Origin: Mangrovivirga cuniculi
GTDB lineage: Bacteria; Bacteroidota; Bacteroidia; Cytophagales; Cyclobacteriaceae
Assembly (NCBI RefSeq): GCF_005166025.1
Contig: NZ_CP028923.1
Coordinates: 1 to 64,000 of the forward strand
DNA: 64,000 nt
Reading direction: 5' to 3'
The position numbers and the translations under genes were made by a program. The notes below the pieces were generated by a model. The model saw nothing but the letters and a program-made list of their open reading frames with translations, searched no databases and was not told the DNA's origin. Position 1 is the first letter of the stretch. Each line of letters starts with the position of its first letter. Shown piece by piece: positions 10,892 through 20,267 of this stretch.

Positions 10892-10912
10892 CAACATAGC
10901 AATCAACAATAG

Positions 10913-11053
10913 ATGTGCTGTTTACGAACGGAGACAGTCATCTTTCAACTAAAACCAAACAGGATGTTAGGTTTAAACAAAAATTTTAAGACTAATATCC
11001 CTCTTATTTATTACCCACACACTATTTTGGCTCTTGGAACCCGTTTCGGGTAA
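10913..11053 (+). CDS. Possible 46-residue small protein
   Basis: An ATG at 10913 opens 46 codons ending at TAA 11051-11053, exactly between the small hairpin and the terminator. The predicted peptide starts MCCLRTETV and ends ILALGTRFG, with no obvious membrane segment or amino-acid run of the attenuator type. There is no clear ribosome binding site. An open frame of this length is only mildly unlikely by chance in such AT-rich DNA, so this is tentative. Confidence 0.2.
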   Translation: MCCLRTETVIFQLKPNRMLGLNKNFKTNIPLIYYPHTILALGTRFG

Positions 11054-11059
11054 CGAAAA

Positions 11060-11085
11060 AGCCCCTCGCTCGAGGGGGCTTTTTT
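11060..11085. terminator. Strong intrinsic terminator
   Basis: The GC-rich stem AGCCCC-TCG/CGA-GGGGGCT (one bulge, very short loop) is followed by a T run on the plus strand and preceded by five A, so it can work in both directions. It ends the candidate small transcript. Confidence 0.8.
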
Positions 11086-11253
11086 ACTATTACTGTCTTA
11101 ACCTACTTAAAACAAATTTGATATCTCAAGGGCTTGAATATCAATTCAAAACAACACTCAACTCGATCAAAATCTGAATTTAATTTGAAGGGAGGCGATC
11201 AGATTTATTAAAAAGATGGATCTTAGTGCATTATTTCTTCAGGCTCAATAAAT

Positions 11254-11285
11254 AAAAAAACCGAAGAAGATAATCTCCTTCGGTT
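11254..11285 (-). terminator. Terminator of accD
   Basis: Read leftward, the stem AACCGAAG/CTTCGGTT is followed by seven T, about 70 bases beyond the accD stop. Confidence 0.8.
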
Positions 11286-11354
11286 GGTAATTTTATATTT
11301 ATAATTCGTCAATCTAATTTCGTGACGAAGTGTAGTAATAATTTTGCAGAAAAA

Positions 11355-12254
11355 TCAGCTTGCACTTGCTTTCTTTTCTACCTTCTTAGTCTCCTTTTTT
11401 TCTTCCTTTTTTTCTTCACCGAGCATCTTGAGTAAAGTAACCAGGCGTCTTTTTAAATTCCTTCTGTCAACAATGAAATCCAAAAATCCATGCTCAAGAA
11501 CAAACTCAGCACTTTGAAATCCTTTAGGAAGATCCTTTCCGATCGTTTCTCTAATAACCCTCGGGCCTGCAAAACCGATTAATGCACCCGGCTCAGCAAT
11601 ATTAAAATCACCAAGCATAGCAAAAGAAGCAGTAACACCACCAGTTGTAGGGTCAGTCAATAAAGAAATGAATGGAATTCCTGCTTTATCAAGCAAAGCT
11701 AATTTCGCTGATGTTTTACCCATTTGCATGAGGGAAAATCCGGCTTCCATCATTCTTGCTCCTCCAGATTTAGAGATCATCAGAAACGGAACCTTATTTT
11801 TCAATGAATAATCGATTGCCCGCGAAATCTTTTCACCTACTACCGATCCCATTGAGCCTCCAATAAAATTGAAGTCCATACAAGCAACACAAAGGTCCTG
11901 ACCATCGATTTTTCCATGAGCTGTTCTTACAGCATCCTTCAAATCAGTCTTTGCCTGTGATTGTTTTATTCTTGATGGATAAGCTTTTGTATCCACGAAA
12001 TCCAATGGATCCGCAGAAGTCATTTCGGGGTCCAATTCCGTAAATTTATTGTTATCAAAAAGTATTTCGAAATATTCCTCTGAGCCGATCCTGACATGGT
12101 ATCCATCCTCAGGCGAAACATATGAATTACTTTTCAACTCTCTCATGTGGACAATTTTTCCACTTGGAGTTTTATACCAAATTCCGTCCGGGGCTTCTTT
12201 TTTAGCCTCGGTCGGGGTTCTTATTCCTTTATCTTTTCTTGTAAACCAAGCCAT
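11355..12254 (-). CDS. accD: Acetyl-CoA carboxylase carboxyltransferase subunit beta
   Basis: Beta subunit of the carboxyltransferase that transfers CO2 from biotin to acetyl-CoA, giving malonyl-CoA for fatty-acid synthesis. The crotonase-fold core is complete: [29 protein letters not shown] and [11 protein letters not shown]. In the N-terminal zinc-ribbon region the four cysteines of the Escherichia coli type are all replaced (T29, G32, S47 and D50), while the surrounding residues ([21 protein letters not shown]) still align. The C-terminal tail is rich in Lys and Glu. The length is 299 residues. It is monocistronic with its own terminator. accA is not in the window. Confidence 0.95.
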   Translation of the reverse strand: MAWFTRKDKGIRTPTEAKKEAPDGIWYKTPSGKIVHMRELKSNSYVSPEDGYHVRIGSEEYFEILFDNNKFTELDPEMTSADPLDFVDTKAYPSRIKQSQAKTDLKDAVRTAHGKIDGQDLCVACMDFNFIGGSMGSVVGEKISRAIDYSLKNKVPFLMISKSGGARMMEAGFSLMQMGKTSAKLALLDKAGIPFISLLTDPTTGGVTASFAMLGDFNIAEPGALIGFAGPRVIRETIGKDLPKGFQSAEFVLEHGFLDFIVDRRNLKRRLVTLLKMLGEEKKEEKKETKKVEKKASAS

Positions 12255-12360
12255 AGAGTTTCATTTTTGGGCTGTAAAATTACTATTTTTCAGCTGATCA
12301 ATAATGCAATATTCGAAAATTCTGCAGAATATAAAAGCCCGGACTTATAAGATTGAAGAT

Positions 12361-12391
12361 AAAAAAAGGCTGTACCACCACAGCACAGCCT
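12361..12391 (-). terminator. Terminator of the aldolase gene
   Basis: Read leftward, the stem AGGCTGT/ACAGCCT with an 11-base loop is followed by a T run, starting 24 bases after the aldolase stop. Confidence 0.8.
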
Positions 12392-12414
12392 CTGTATAAC
12401 CTAAATAGACATTG

Positions 12415-13473
12415 TTATGCCAGCTCTATATCCTGAGCCAGATAAACATCTTGAATGTGGTGCAATAATTCAGTGCCTTCCTTCATTGGCCTCTGGAAAG
12501 CTTTTCTACCAGATATAAGTCCCATTCCTCCTGCTCTTTTATTAATAACAGCAGTCTTTACTGCCTCTGCAAGATCTGATGCTCCTGATGAAGCTCCCCC
12601 ACTATTAATTAATCCAATTCTTCCCATGTAGCAATTTGCCACCTGGTATCTGGTAAGGTCAATTGGATGCTCACTACTCAGCTCTGAATAAACCTTATCA
12701 TGAGTCTTCGCAAAATTTATAGTTTTAAATCCACCATTAGTTTCCGGTAGTTTTTGCTTTATGATATCTGCTTTTATTGTTACTCCCAGGTGATTAGCCT
12801 GCCCTGTCAGGTCAGCAGCAACATGATAGTCTGTTCCGTCTTTCTTAAAAGAGCTATTACGTGTGTAGCACCAAAGTATAGTTGCCATTCCTAATTCATG
12901 TGCTCTTTCGAATGCAGCAGCTACCTCTTGAATTTGCCTGTTTGATTCTTCACTACCAAAGTAAATAGTAGCTCCTACAGCTTTAGCACCAAGATTCCAC
13001 GCTTCATCAACTGACCCGTACATCACCTGATCGAATGTATTCGGATAGGTCAGTAACTCGTTATGATTGATCTTCACGATAAATGGAATTTTATGAGCAT
13101 ATTTTCTACTCATTAAAGCTAACCCTCCAAAAGTAGTGGCAACAGCATTACAACCCCCTTCTATGGCTAGTTTGATTATATTTTCCGGATCAAAGTAGAT
13201 TGGATTAGGTGCAAATGAAGCTCCTGCAGTATGTTCTATTCCCTGGTCAACCGGCAATATTGAAACATAACCAGTTCCGGCTAATCTTCCCGAATTATAA
13301 ATAGATGCCAGGCTATTCAATACCTGGGCCGATCGATCTGACTGAGCAAAGATCCTGTCAATAAAGTCGGGACCAGGTAAATGCAATGATGATTTGTCTA
13401 TTGTCTCACATTTATGAGATAATAACTTTTCAGCGTCTGAACCTAACAGGTCCTGTATTTTTTGTAGAGACAT
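12415..13473 (-). CDS. fbaB: Fructose-bisphosphate aldolase class I (DhnA/FbaB type)
   Basis: Schiff-base aldolase of the archaeal/bacterial DhnA family, cleaving fructose-1,6-bisphosphate to dihydroxyacetone phosphate and glyceraldehyde-3-phosphate. Family segments present include [13 protein letters not shown], the FIVKINHNE strand, [28 protein letters not shown] and the phosphate-binding C-terminal region NSGGASSG and [12 protein letters not shown]. The length of 352 residues is normal. It stands alone with its own terminator and promoter region. It would process triose or hexose phosphates whether they come from glycolysis or from gluconeogenesis out of the uronate pathway. Confidence 0.9.
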   Translation of the reverse strand: MSLQKIQDLLGSDAEKLLSHKCETIDKSSLHLPGPDFIDRIFAQSDRSAQVLNSLASIYNSGRLAGTGYVSILPVDQGIEHTAGASFAPNPIYFDPENIIKLAIEGGCNAVATTFGGLALMSRKYAHKIPFIVKINHNELLTYPNTFDQVMYGSVDEAWNLGAKAVGATIYFGSEESNRQIQEVAAAFERAHELGMATILWCYTRNSSFKKDGTDYHVAADLTGQANHLGVTIKADIIKQKLPETNGGFKTINFAKTHDKVYSELSSEHPIDLTRYQVANCYMGRIGLINSGGASSGASDLAEAVKTAVINKRAGGMGLISGRKAFQRPMKEGTELLHHIQDVYLAQDIELA

Positions 13474-13504
13474 GAAGAGTTTGGGTTTTATTGTCTAATG
13501 GATG

Positions 13505-13512
13505 CAAATATA
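13505..13512 (-). promoter_or_regulatory. Candidate -7 element of the aldolase gene
   Basis: On the minus strand this reads TATATTTG, a perfect TAnnTTTG match, 32 bases before the start codon. No well-spaced TTTG at -33 is present. Confidence 0.45.
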
Positions 13513-13535
13513 TAAAAAAACACTTTTCAAGCCAT

Positions 13536-13549
13536 TTCAAACGTTTGAA
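13536..13549. promoter_or_regulatory. Candidate LacI-type operator upstream of the aldolase gene
   Basis: A perfect 14-base palindrome, TTCAAACGTTTGAA, with the central CG typical of LacI/GalR-family operators. It lies about 24 bases upstream of the -7 element, over or just above the -33 region. Confidence 0.4.
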
Positions 13550-13571
13550 TTTTTTTAATAATTGAGGGTTA

Positions 13572-13608
13572 TTAAAAAAAAAAAGGCCAATAGCATACAC
13601 TATTGGCC
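13572..13608 (-). terminator. Terminator of the carB-DUF4834 unit
   Basis: The stem GGCCAATAG/CTATTGGCC (13585-13593 and 13600-13608) has a 6-base loop. Read leftward, a long T run follows it. It lies 28 bases past the DUF4834 stop. Confidence 0.85.
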
Positions 13609-13635
13609 TTTAAATCCATGTATTTTAAAGTAATT

Positions 13636-13899
13636 TTACTTTACTTCTTCAAAATCAATGTACTCTCCATGTGCGGAACCAGTACTCTTTCTTTTAGGTT
13701 TTTCTTTAACGGGTACATAATCCACATTTAATTCGCCATCTCTTCGCTGACGATTTGCGTTACTGTAACCTCGCTGCTGCTGATTTTTGTATTGAGTTGC
13801 AGCCCTTCCTATTAAAACTCTAAAAAGAAATCCAAATAGCTTCGATAAGATATAATATACTACAAAAGCTATCAGTAAAAATTTAAAAACAATTCCCAT
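13636..13899 (-). CDS. DUF4834 family small membrane protein
   Basis: The protein has 87 residues with one N-terminal membrane segment (about residues 3-28) and a basic, hydrophilic remainder ending in EYIDFEEVK. This is the typical C-terminal signature of the Bacteroidota family DUF4834. It starts 11 bases after the carB stop on the same strand, so the two are probably co-transcribed. Function is unknown. Confidence 0.8.
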   Translation of the reverse strand: MGIVFKFLLIAFVVYYILSKLFGFLFRVLIGRAATQYKNQQQRGYSNANRQRRDGELNVDYVPVKEKPKRKSTGSAHGEYIDFEEVK

Positions 13900-13910
13900 A
13901 TTAGTTTAAA

Positions 13911-16727
13911 CTATTTACTTAAGTATAGGTTTCGTTCTCTGTAAATTTTTAAGAAATAATCGTCTTGAAGATTATCTATAAAATAGATCGCTTCTCCCGT
14001 AGATTTCATTTCCGGTCCTAATTCCTTATTAACATTAGGGAATTTCTCGAATGAGAACACCGGAACTTTTATAGCGTAACCTTTCTTAGTCGGATTAAAA
14101 TCAAAGTCAGTTACTTTCTTTTCTCCCAGCATTACCTTGGTAGCATAATTTACATAAGGCTCATTGTATGCCTTACAGATAAATGGCACTGTACGCGATG
14201 CTCTTGGGTTTGCCTCGATAACATATACGGTGTCATCTTTAATAGCATACTGAATATTAATCAGTCCTTTTGTTTTCAATGCCTTAGCTATTGTTTCCGT
14301 GTGCTGTTCAATCTGTTCTATAATCAGGTCGCCGAGATTGTAAGGTGGCAGAACTGCATAAGAGTCTCCGGAATGAATTCCTGCAGGCTCAATATGCTGC
14401 ATAATTCCGATTATATATACATTTTCACCGTCACAAATTGCATCAGCCTCTGCTTCGATCGCACCATCTAAGAAATGATCCAGTAATACTCTGTTATCAG
14501 GAATTTTATTATGAATATCAATGATATGATCTTCAAGCTCATCTTCATTGATAACAATCTTCATACTTTGCCCACCTAATACATACGATGGTCTTACCAG
14601 CAATGGAAATCCGATCTTTCTTGATAATTCGATACCTTGCTGAGCATCTTCAGCTACGCCAAATTCCGGATACGGAATATCATTTTCCTTTAATAATTCT
14701 GAGAAATGACCTCTGTCTTCAGCCAGATCAAGTGCTTCGTAACTTGTGCCCAGAATTTTGATTCCGTATCGATTAAGCTTCTCTGCTAGTTTTAATGCCG
14801 TTTGTCCTCCAAGCTGCACAATCACTCCGTATGGTTGTTCAAGCTGGATAATCTCATAAATGTGCTCCCAGAAAACCGGCTCAAAATAAAGTCTGTCAGC
14901 TGTATCAAAATCTGTAGAAACTGTTTCAGGATTACAGTTAATCATGATTGTTTCATAACCACATTCTTTAGCAGCCAAAACACCATGGACACATGAATAG
15001 TCAAATTCTATGCCCTGACCAATCCTGTTAGGCCCCGAACCAAGAACAATAACTTTCTTTTTATCGCTTTTAGGATCAACTTCGTTTTCATCTCCAAAAG
15101 TAGAGTAGTAATAAGGAGTCTTGGCTTCAAATTCAGCAGCACAGGTATCAACCATTTTGTAGATACGGTTAACTCCCATTTCTTTTCTCTTGGCTGCAAC
15201 TTCGCTTTCAAGACATCCAAGTAAATGAGCTATCTGTCTGTCAGCATATCCCTTTTTCTTGGCAGTCATCATCAGAGCTCTCGGAAAAGAATCCAGCTCA
15301 TACTGCTCAATTTCTCTCTCTAAAACGATCAGTTCCTCAATTTGCTGCAGGAACCACGGATCTATTTTGGTAAATTTAAATATCGTATCAAAAGACACTC
15401 CCAGTTTAAAAGCATCATAAATGTGGAACAGCCTGTTCCAGCTAGGAGTTTTTAAGCTTTCTAATAGAGGTTCTCTTTTCTTAAGCTCTCTGCCATCGGC
15501 TCCAAGACCATTTCTCCTGATCTCCAATGACTGACAGGCTTTTTGTAAGGCTTCCTGGAAATTTCTTCCTATACCCATTACTTCTCCTACCGACTTCATC
15601 TGAAGACCCAGGCGTCTGTCCGAACCTTCAAATTTGTCAAAGTTCCATCTAGGAATCTTTACAATCACATAATCAAGAGCAGGCTCAAAGTATGCGCTTG
15701 TTGTTTTAGTAATCTGGTTTTCAAGCTCATCAAGCGTATAACCTATCGCAAGCTTAGCAGCAACTTTTGCGATTGGATAACCTGTTGCTTTCGATGCTAA
15801 TGCAGATGATCTTGAAACTCTTGGGTTGATCTCAATTGCAACGATATCATCGTCTTCCGGATTAACCGCAAACTGAACGTTACAACCTCCGGCAAAATCA
15901 CCAATTCCATTCATCATACGGATGGCCATATCTCGCATTCTCTGATAAACAGAATCTGGCAGCGTCTGAGCAGGAGCAACAGTGATCGAATCACCTGTAT
16001 GGATACCCATCGGATCGAAGTTCTCGATAGAACAGATTATAATCACATTACCAATACTATCTCTCAGGAGCTCAACCTCAAACTCTTTCCAGCCCAGAAT
16101 ACTTTTTTCGATAAGCACCTCATGGATTGGTGAAGAATGAAGACCGTGGGTCAGAGCCTTGTCAAATTCCTCTGCAGAGTGAACAAAACCTCCTCCGGAA
16201 CCTCCCAAAGTGTAGGAAGGACGGATAACAAGTGGAAAACCTATTTCCTGAGCAATTTCTTTTCCTTCAAGAAAACTGGTGGCTGTTTCTCCCTGGCAGA
16301 CATGAATGCCCATTTCGGTCATTTTTAGTCTGAAGGCTTCTCTGTCTTCAGTTGTAGCAATTGCCCCGAAGTCTACTCCAATGACTTTTACGCCATATTT
16401 TTCCCAGATACCTGCTTTTTCACAATCTTCGGCAAGGTTAAGTGCTGTCTGACCTCCCATTGTCGGCAGTACAGCATCAATCTTGTGGTTTTCAAGAATT
16501 TCTATTATTGACTTTTTTTCCAGTGGCCGCAAATACACGTTATCTGCAGTAACAGGGTCAGTCATGATCGTTGCTGGATTGGAATTTATCAGGGTCACTT
16601 CAATTCCTTCTTCTCTCAATGATCTTGAGGCTTGAGAACCAGAATAATCAAACTCACACGCCTGACCAATAACGATCGGGCCACTTCCAATAATTAAGAC
16701 GGATTTAATACCGGGATCTTTTGGCAT
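13911..16727 (-). CDS. carB: Carbamoyl-phosphate synthase large subunit, no allosteric domain
   Basis: Synthesises carbamoyl phosphate from bicarbonate, ammonia (from CarA) and two ATP for pyrimidines and arginine. Both homologous ATP-grasp halves are present: the first starts SVLIIGSGPIVIGQ and contains MGGQTALNLAEDCE; the second starts VIVLGSGPNRIGQGIEFDYS and contains QLGGQTALKLAE. The protein stops at 938 residues, right after the second ATP-grasp half (about position 936 in the 1073-residue E. coli enzyme). The C-terminal methylglyoxal-synthase-like domain that binds UMP and ornithine is therefore absent. The frame is intact and the stop is followed closely by DUF4834, so this is not a truncation artefact. 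carA is not adjacent. Confidence 0.95.
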   Translation of the reverse strand: MPKDPGIKSVLIIGSGPIVIGQACEFDYSGSQASRSLREEGIEVTLINSNPATIMTDPVTADNVYLRPLEKKSIIEILENHKIDAVLPTMGGQTALNLAEDCEKAGIWEKYGVKVIGVDFGAIATTEDREAFRLKMTEMGIHVCQGETATSFLEGKEIAQEIGFPLVIRPSYTLGGSGGGFVHSAEEFDKALTHGLHSSPIHEVLIEKSILGWKEFEVELLRDSIGNVIIICSIENFDPMGIHTGDSITVAPAQTLPDSVYQRMRDMAIRMMNGIGDFAGGCNVQFAVNPEDDDIVAIEINPRVSRSSALASKATGYPIAKVAAKLAIGYTLDELENQITKTTSAYFEPALDYVIVKIPRWNFDKFEGSDRRLGLQMKSVGEVMGIGRNFQEALQKACQSLEIRRNGLGADGRELKKREPLLESLKTPSWNRLFHIYDAFKLGVSFDTIFKFTKIDPWFLQQIEELIVLEREIEQYELDSFPRALMMTAKKKGYADRQIAHLLGCLESEVAAKRKEMGVNRIYKMVDTCAAEFEAKTPYYYSTFGDENEVDPKSDKKKVIVLGSGPNRIGQGIEFDYSCVHGVLAAKECGYETIMINCNPETVSTDFDTADRLYFEPVFWEHIYEIIQLEQPYGVIVQLGGQTALKLAEKLNRYGIKILGTSYEALDLAEDRGHFSELLKENDIPYPEFGVAEDAQQGIELSRKIGFPLLVRPSYVLGGQSMKIVINEDELEDHIIDIHNKIPDNRVLLDHFLDGAIEAEADAICDGENVYIIGIMQHIEPAGIHSGDSYAVLPPYNLGDLIIEQIEQHTETIAKALKTKGLINIQYAIKDDTVYVIEANPRASRTVPFICKAYNEPYVNYATKVMLGEKKVTDFDFNPTKKGYAIKVPVFSFEKFPNVNKELGPEMKSTGEAIYFIDNLQDDYFLKIYRERNLYLSK

Positions 16728-16762
16728 TTTTATATTTTGTTAGATGGAAAACATAAATTGCA

Positions 16763-16770
16763 CAAAATTA
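16763..16770 (-). promoter_or_regulatory. Candidate -7 element of carB
   Basis: On the minus strand this reads TAATTTTG, a perfect TAnnTTTG match, 36 bases before the carB start. The -33 side is only T-rich. Confidence 0.4.
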
Positions 16771-16842
16771 GAACAACCAACTGTGAATAAAAAAAAGTGG
16801 AGTATAAATCTTAAAAATATTATTAATAATTTTACGTAATTT

Positions 16843-16875
16843 ATTGACTTATACTTTCGATCATCCTTATACTTG
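16843..16875 (+). promoter_or_regulatory. Candidate promoter of the DUF5362 gene
   Basis: ATTG (16843-16846), 21 bases, then TATACTTG (16868-16875). Each box has one mismatch to the TTTG and TAnnTTTG consensus, and it lies 28 bases before the start codon. Confidence 0.35.
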
Positions 16876-16903
16876 TCAATATTTTTAAAACTAACTATTA
16901 AAT

Positions 16904-17371
16904 ATGAACAGTATACTCGATCAAAACAGTGGAGAAGCTTTGGCTTTGAATTCTATGGTAAAGGCTAATTTAACTGAAGCTTCTAAATGGGCTAGATTTC
17001 TTGGAATATTAGGTTTTATTGGTTCTGGTCTTACCCTCATTATGGGAATCTTTATGGGTGGCACTATGGGAACACTAGCAAGTATGGGTGGCGCAGACAC
17101 TCAACTTCCGGGTTTTATGGGAGCTGGATTTTTTATTGTCTTTTATGTCATTTTCGCTATTATCAGTTTTATTCCTTCGTATTTCCTATTCACTTTTGGA
17201 TCTAAAACAAAAGCTGGAATAGAAGCTGGAGTGAACACCGATTTTGAAAATGGACTTAAAAACCTAAAAAGGTTATTTAAATTTTATGGAATCATTGCTA
17301 TTATATTCCTGGGTTTTTATGCTTTAATGTTTGTAATCGCAATATTTGGTGGTTTAGCATCAGCTTTTTAA
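16904..17371 (+). CDS. DUF5362 family membrane protein
   Basis: The protein has 155 residues and three or four hydrophobic helices: about residues 28-50, 68-100 and 124-150. A glycine/methionine-rich loop follows the first helix, and a cytoplasmic-looking stretch containing the segment GSKTKAGIEAGVNTDFENGL precedes the last. The pattern fits DUF5362, a Bacteroidota membrane family of unknown role. It is a single gene with its own terminator, divergent from carB. Confidence 0.65.
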   Translation: MNSILDQNSGEALALNSMVKANLTEASKWARFLGILGFIGSGLTLIMGIFMGGTMGTLASMGGADTQLPGFMGAGFFIVFYVIFAIISFIPSYFLFTFGSKTKAGIEAGVNTDFENGLKNLKRLFKFYGIIAIIFLGFYALMFVIAIFGGLASAF

Positions 17372-17398
17372 AAAAACTAAAATATTTATCGATAAAAA

Positions 17399-17422
17399 CG
17401 GGGAGTTAATCCCCGTTTTTTT
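17399..17422 (+). terminator. Terminator of the DUF5362 gene
   Basis: The stem CGGGG/CCCCG with a 7-base loop is followed by eight T, 28 bases after the stop codon. Confidence 0.85.
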
Positions 17423-17551
17423 TGTATTCCTATAATTAATAGGATTTATCGGTTACAAGATTGTCTTCTGAGGTATTTAAAAGTAAACAAACACAATATT
17501 TACTTTTTTAAAGATACTTTTTAAATTTAGTAACCCAATCATATTACCACT

Positions 17552-17965
17552 ATGAACACCAGGAGCGAAAATTCAATTCTTATTAAACTTTATTATCTGA
17601 CAGCCTCAGCAGATGGAAGAATAAGTGAGAATGAAAAAATATTCTTTAAAGCAATGTGTGAGCATGAGGAAATTTCTGAAGACGAAGTAGAATCAACTTT
17701 ACCTTTGCTTATGTCCAGAGAAGAGGACGAGGTTATGAATGAATGTATCAAGGATCTTAAAACCAGATCTAAAAAGTTTCAGATCGAGGCAGTTGCCTGG
17801 ATGGCAACAATTGCCAATAGTGACGGCTTTATGGCCCAGGAAGAATGGCAACTGATCTACAGACTTTACAATAAGGAATTCAGTCTTGATCTAAGTGAAT
17901 TATTACTTATTCAGAAAAAGCACATGAAATACTGTTTAAAATTCAAATCAATGCACGCTGCATAA
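17552..17965 (+). CDS. TerB-like helical protein
   Basis: An acidic all-helical protein of 137 residues with two copies of a TerB-type pattern, in which a helix is followed by SADGRISENE (about residues 18-27) and later by NSDGFMAQEEW (about 88-98). These acidic loops are where TerB domains bind metal. Tellurite-resistance function should not be assumed, because no other ter genes are present and the domain is widespread. It is soluble, with no signal peptide, and transcribed alone. Confidence 0.55.
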   Translation: MNTRSENSILIKLYYLTASADGRISENEKIFFKAMCEHEEISEDEVESTLPLLMSREEDEVMNECIKDLKTRSKKFQIEAVAWMATIANSDGFMAQEEWQLIYRLYNKEFSLDLSELLLIQKKHMKYCLKFKSMHAA

Positions 17966-17994
17966 ATTAGAATTAATTGGTTTATAGGTTAAAA

Positions 17995-18026
17995 ACCCGA
18001 TAGATTTATTCTACCGGGTTTTTTTA
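17995..18026. terminator. Bidirectional terminator
   Basis: The stem ACCCGATAGA/TCTACCGGGT with one A-C mismatch is flanked by A and T runs, between the convergent TerB-like and tex genes. Confidence 0.8.
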
Positions 18027-18027
18027 T

Positions 18028-20267
18028 TTAGTTATTCCAGAGGCCTTTAAGTTTTTTCAGTTTAGAAGCCATATCACCCTCGGATTCTTCCTTTTTCTTT
18101 GCACTTTTCTTTCTTACAGGTTTTGTATTTTCATCTTTCATAGATAGAGATATCCTGTTCCTGTTAAAATCAACTTCCACTACTCTTACCTCAACCTTTT
18201 GCGAAACTTTCACCACTTCCGCAGGATCACTAACAAATTCATTGCTCAGTTCAGAAATATGAACCAGCCCATCCTGATGAACACCTACATCAACAAAGGC
18301 TCCGAATTTGGTAACATTTGTAACGATACCCGGAAGCACCATGCCAGGCTTAAGGTCTTCTACCTTATTCACTCCTTCATCAAAACTAAAGATCTCGAAT
18401 TCAGCCCGAGGATCTCTTCCCGGCTTATCAAGTTCTTTCATTATATCATTTAAGGTTGGCAGACCTACTTCTTCGGTAACATATTTTTTAAGATCGATCT
18501 TAGCTCTAAGCGACTTATCTTTAATTAAGTCTTCAACAGAAGCTCCAAGATCTTCAGCCATTTTCTCTACGATCGGATAACTTTCCGGGTGTACAGAACT
18601 TGAGTCGAGAGGATGCTTACTATTTCTGACTCTTAAGAAACCTGCCGCTTGTTCAAATGCTTTATCGCCCATCAGCTTGACCTTCTTAAGGTCTTCGCGT
18701 CCATTAAAAGCCCCATTTTCGTTTCTGTATTCAACTATATTCTTCGCAAGTGTAGGACCTAATCCTGAAACATAGGTAAGCAATTGCTTAGAAGCTAAAT
18801 TAACTTCCACTCCTACGGCATTCACACAACTTTCTACTACTGTATCAAGCCCTTTTTTAAGTGAAGATTGATCTACATCATGTTGATACTGTCCTACTCC
18901 GATTGATTTAGCATCGATTTTTACAAGCTCAGCTAACGGATCTTTCAATCTTCTACCGATTGATACTGCTCCTCTTACTGTCAGATCCTGATCAGGAAAT
19001 TCTTCCCTGGCCACATCACTTGCTGAATATATTGAAGCCCCACTTTCATTTACTGAAATGACGGGGACCTCAAAAGGAAACTTGATGTTTTTACAAAAAG
19101 CTTCAGTTTCTCTTCCGGCTGTACCATTACCTATTGCAATGGCTTCCAGATTGTATTTTTGAATTAAAGCCATAACCACCGCTTCTGATTCAGTGATCTT
19201 TTTTGAGGCTCATTCGGGAATATAGTCGTGTTCTCAAGAAGCTTACCTTGTTTATCTAGTGCGACTACTTTACATCCTGTTCTGAATCCCGGATCAATAG
19301 CTAAAACTGCTTTTTCACCTAGCGGAGAGGCAAGTAGTAGTTCCTTCAGGTTTTCAGCAAAAACTTTAATTGCCTCTTCATCACTTCTTTTCTTAGACTC
19401 CATCCTCATCTCAGTCTCGATAGCAGGTTTTAAAAGTCTTTTGTAAGAATCTTCAATCGCTTTTTCAACCTCTTTTGCTGCTTCCGAATTACCTTCAAGA
19501 ATCATTTTACTCACGAGACTGATGGCTTCATCCTTATCTACGGATATATCAAGCATGAGAAAAAGTTCTTTTTCACCTCTTCTCATTGCCAGAATCCTGT
19601 GAGATGGTGCTTTTGAAAGGGGCTCTTCCCACTCAAAATAATCTTTATATTTGGCTGCTTCTTCTTCTTTACCGGTAATCACTTTTGATTTGATGATCGC
19701 CTTATTCCTGAACATTGTCCTTAGAGCTTCACGAACATCAGCATTTTCATTTACCCATTCTGCAATAATGTCACGAGCTCCTTGTAAGGCTTCTTCAACA
19801 CTTTTGACCTCTTTGTCTTTCTCATCTGAAAGATACTTTTCTGCCTCAGTGGTCACATCGAAAGATTCCTGGGTAAATAACTTTTTCGCAAGTGGCTCCA
19901 GACCTTTTTCCTTGGCTATTGTACCCTTTGTTCTCCTTTTTGGCTTGTATGGAAGATATAGGTCCTCCAGTTTAGACAACGTTTCAGCTTCTTCAATCGC
20001 TTTTTTGAGTTCCGGGGTAAGCTTGCCCTGGTCGTCGATTGATTTTAATACAGTCTCCCTTCTTTTATCCAGTTCTTTTAACTGAGTTAGTCGGTCGCTG
20101 ATCGAAGAAATATTCACCTCATCAAGGCTACCGGTTCTCTCTTTTCTATATCTTGAAATGAAAGGAATCGTAGCTCCTTCCTCCAAAAGTTCAACAGTCG
20201 CTGTAACTCCTTTTATTGGTAAATTTAATTCTGAAGCTATTTTCAGAACATGCCTTTCAACACTCAT
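18028..20267 (-). CDS. tex: RNA-binding transcription accessory protein Tex, one homopolymer frameshift
   Basis: Tex/YhgF protein, a conserved nucleic-acid-binding factor linked to transcription. The N-terminal half covers helix-turn-helix-like segments with IPFISRYRKERTGSLDEV and the YqgF-like start AIDPGFRTGCKV. The C-terminal half has the rest of the YqgF-like domain (GNGTAGRETE), helix-hairpin-helix SGLGPTLAKNIVEYR and a final S1 domain (GMVLPGIVTNVTKFGAFVDV). The halves are in different frames and join at a T6 run (19199-19204). One extra base there restores EPQKKITESEAVVMAL. The corrected length is about 746 residues, normal for Tex, so the gene is very probably intact. Confidence 0.9.

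Larger units (their letters stand above)
10898..11085 (+). ncRNA. Candidate small transcript of unknown type
   Basis: The largest gene-free stretch of the window (10507-11354) contains a promoter-like pair, then about 190 bases ending in a small stable hairpin (ACCCG TTT CGGGT, 11039-11051) and a strong intrinsic terminator. No downstream gene exists on this strand, since accD is on the other, so this is not simply a leader. I could not match it to 6S, tmRNA, RNase P, SRP RNA or a known riboswitch. It also contains a 46-codon open frame (listed separately). The rest of the gap, 10507-10859 and 11086-11253, is AT-rich, and I see nothing in it. Confidence 0.4.

Noticed and set aside
10913-11053. 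Leader peptide with attenuator
   Set aside because: There is no downstream gene on the plus strand and no run of a regulatory amino acid.
10898-11085. 6S RNA, SRP RNA or tmRNA
   Set aside because: No closing stem with central bubble, no SRP apical loop motif and no tRNA-like ends could be found by eye.
17552-17965. Tellurite-resistance gene
   Set aside because: TerB-like helices alone do not imply tellurite resistance and no other ter genes are nearby.
18028-20267. tex as a pseudogene
   Set aside because: A single missing base in a T6 run explains the break, and both halves keep all conserved motifs.
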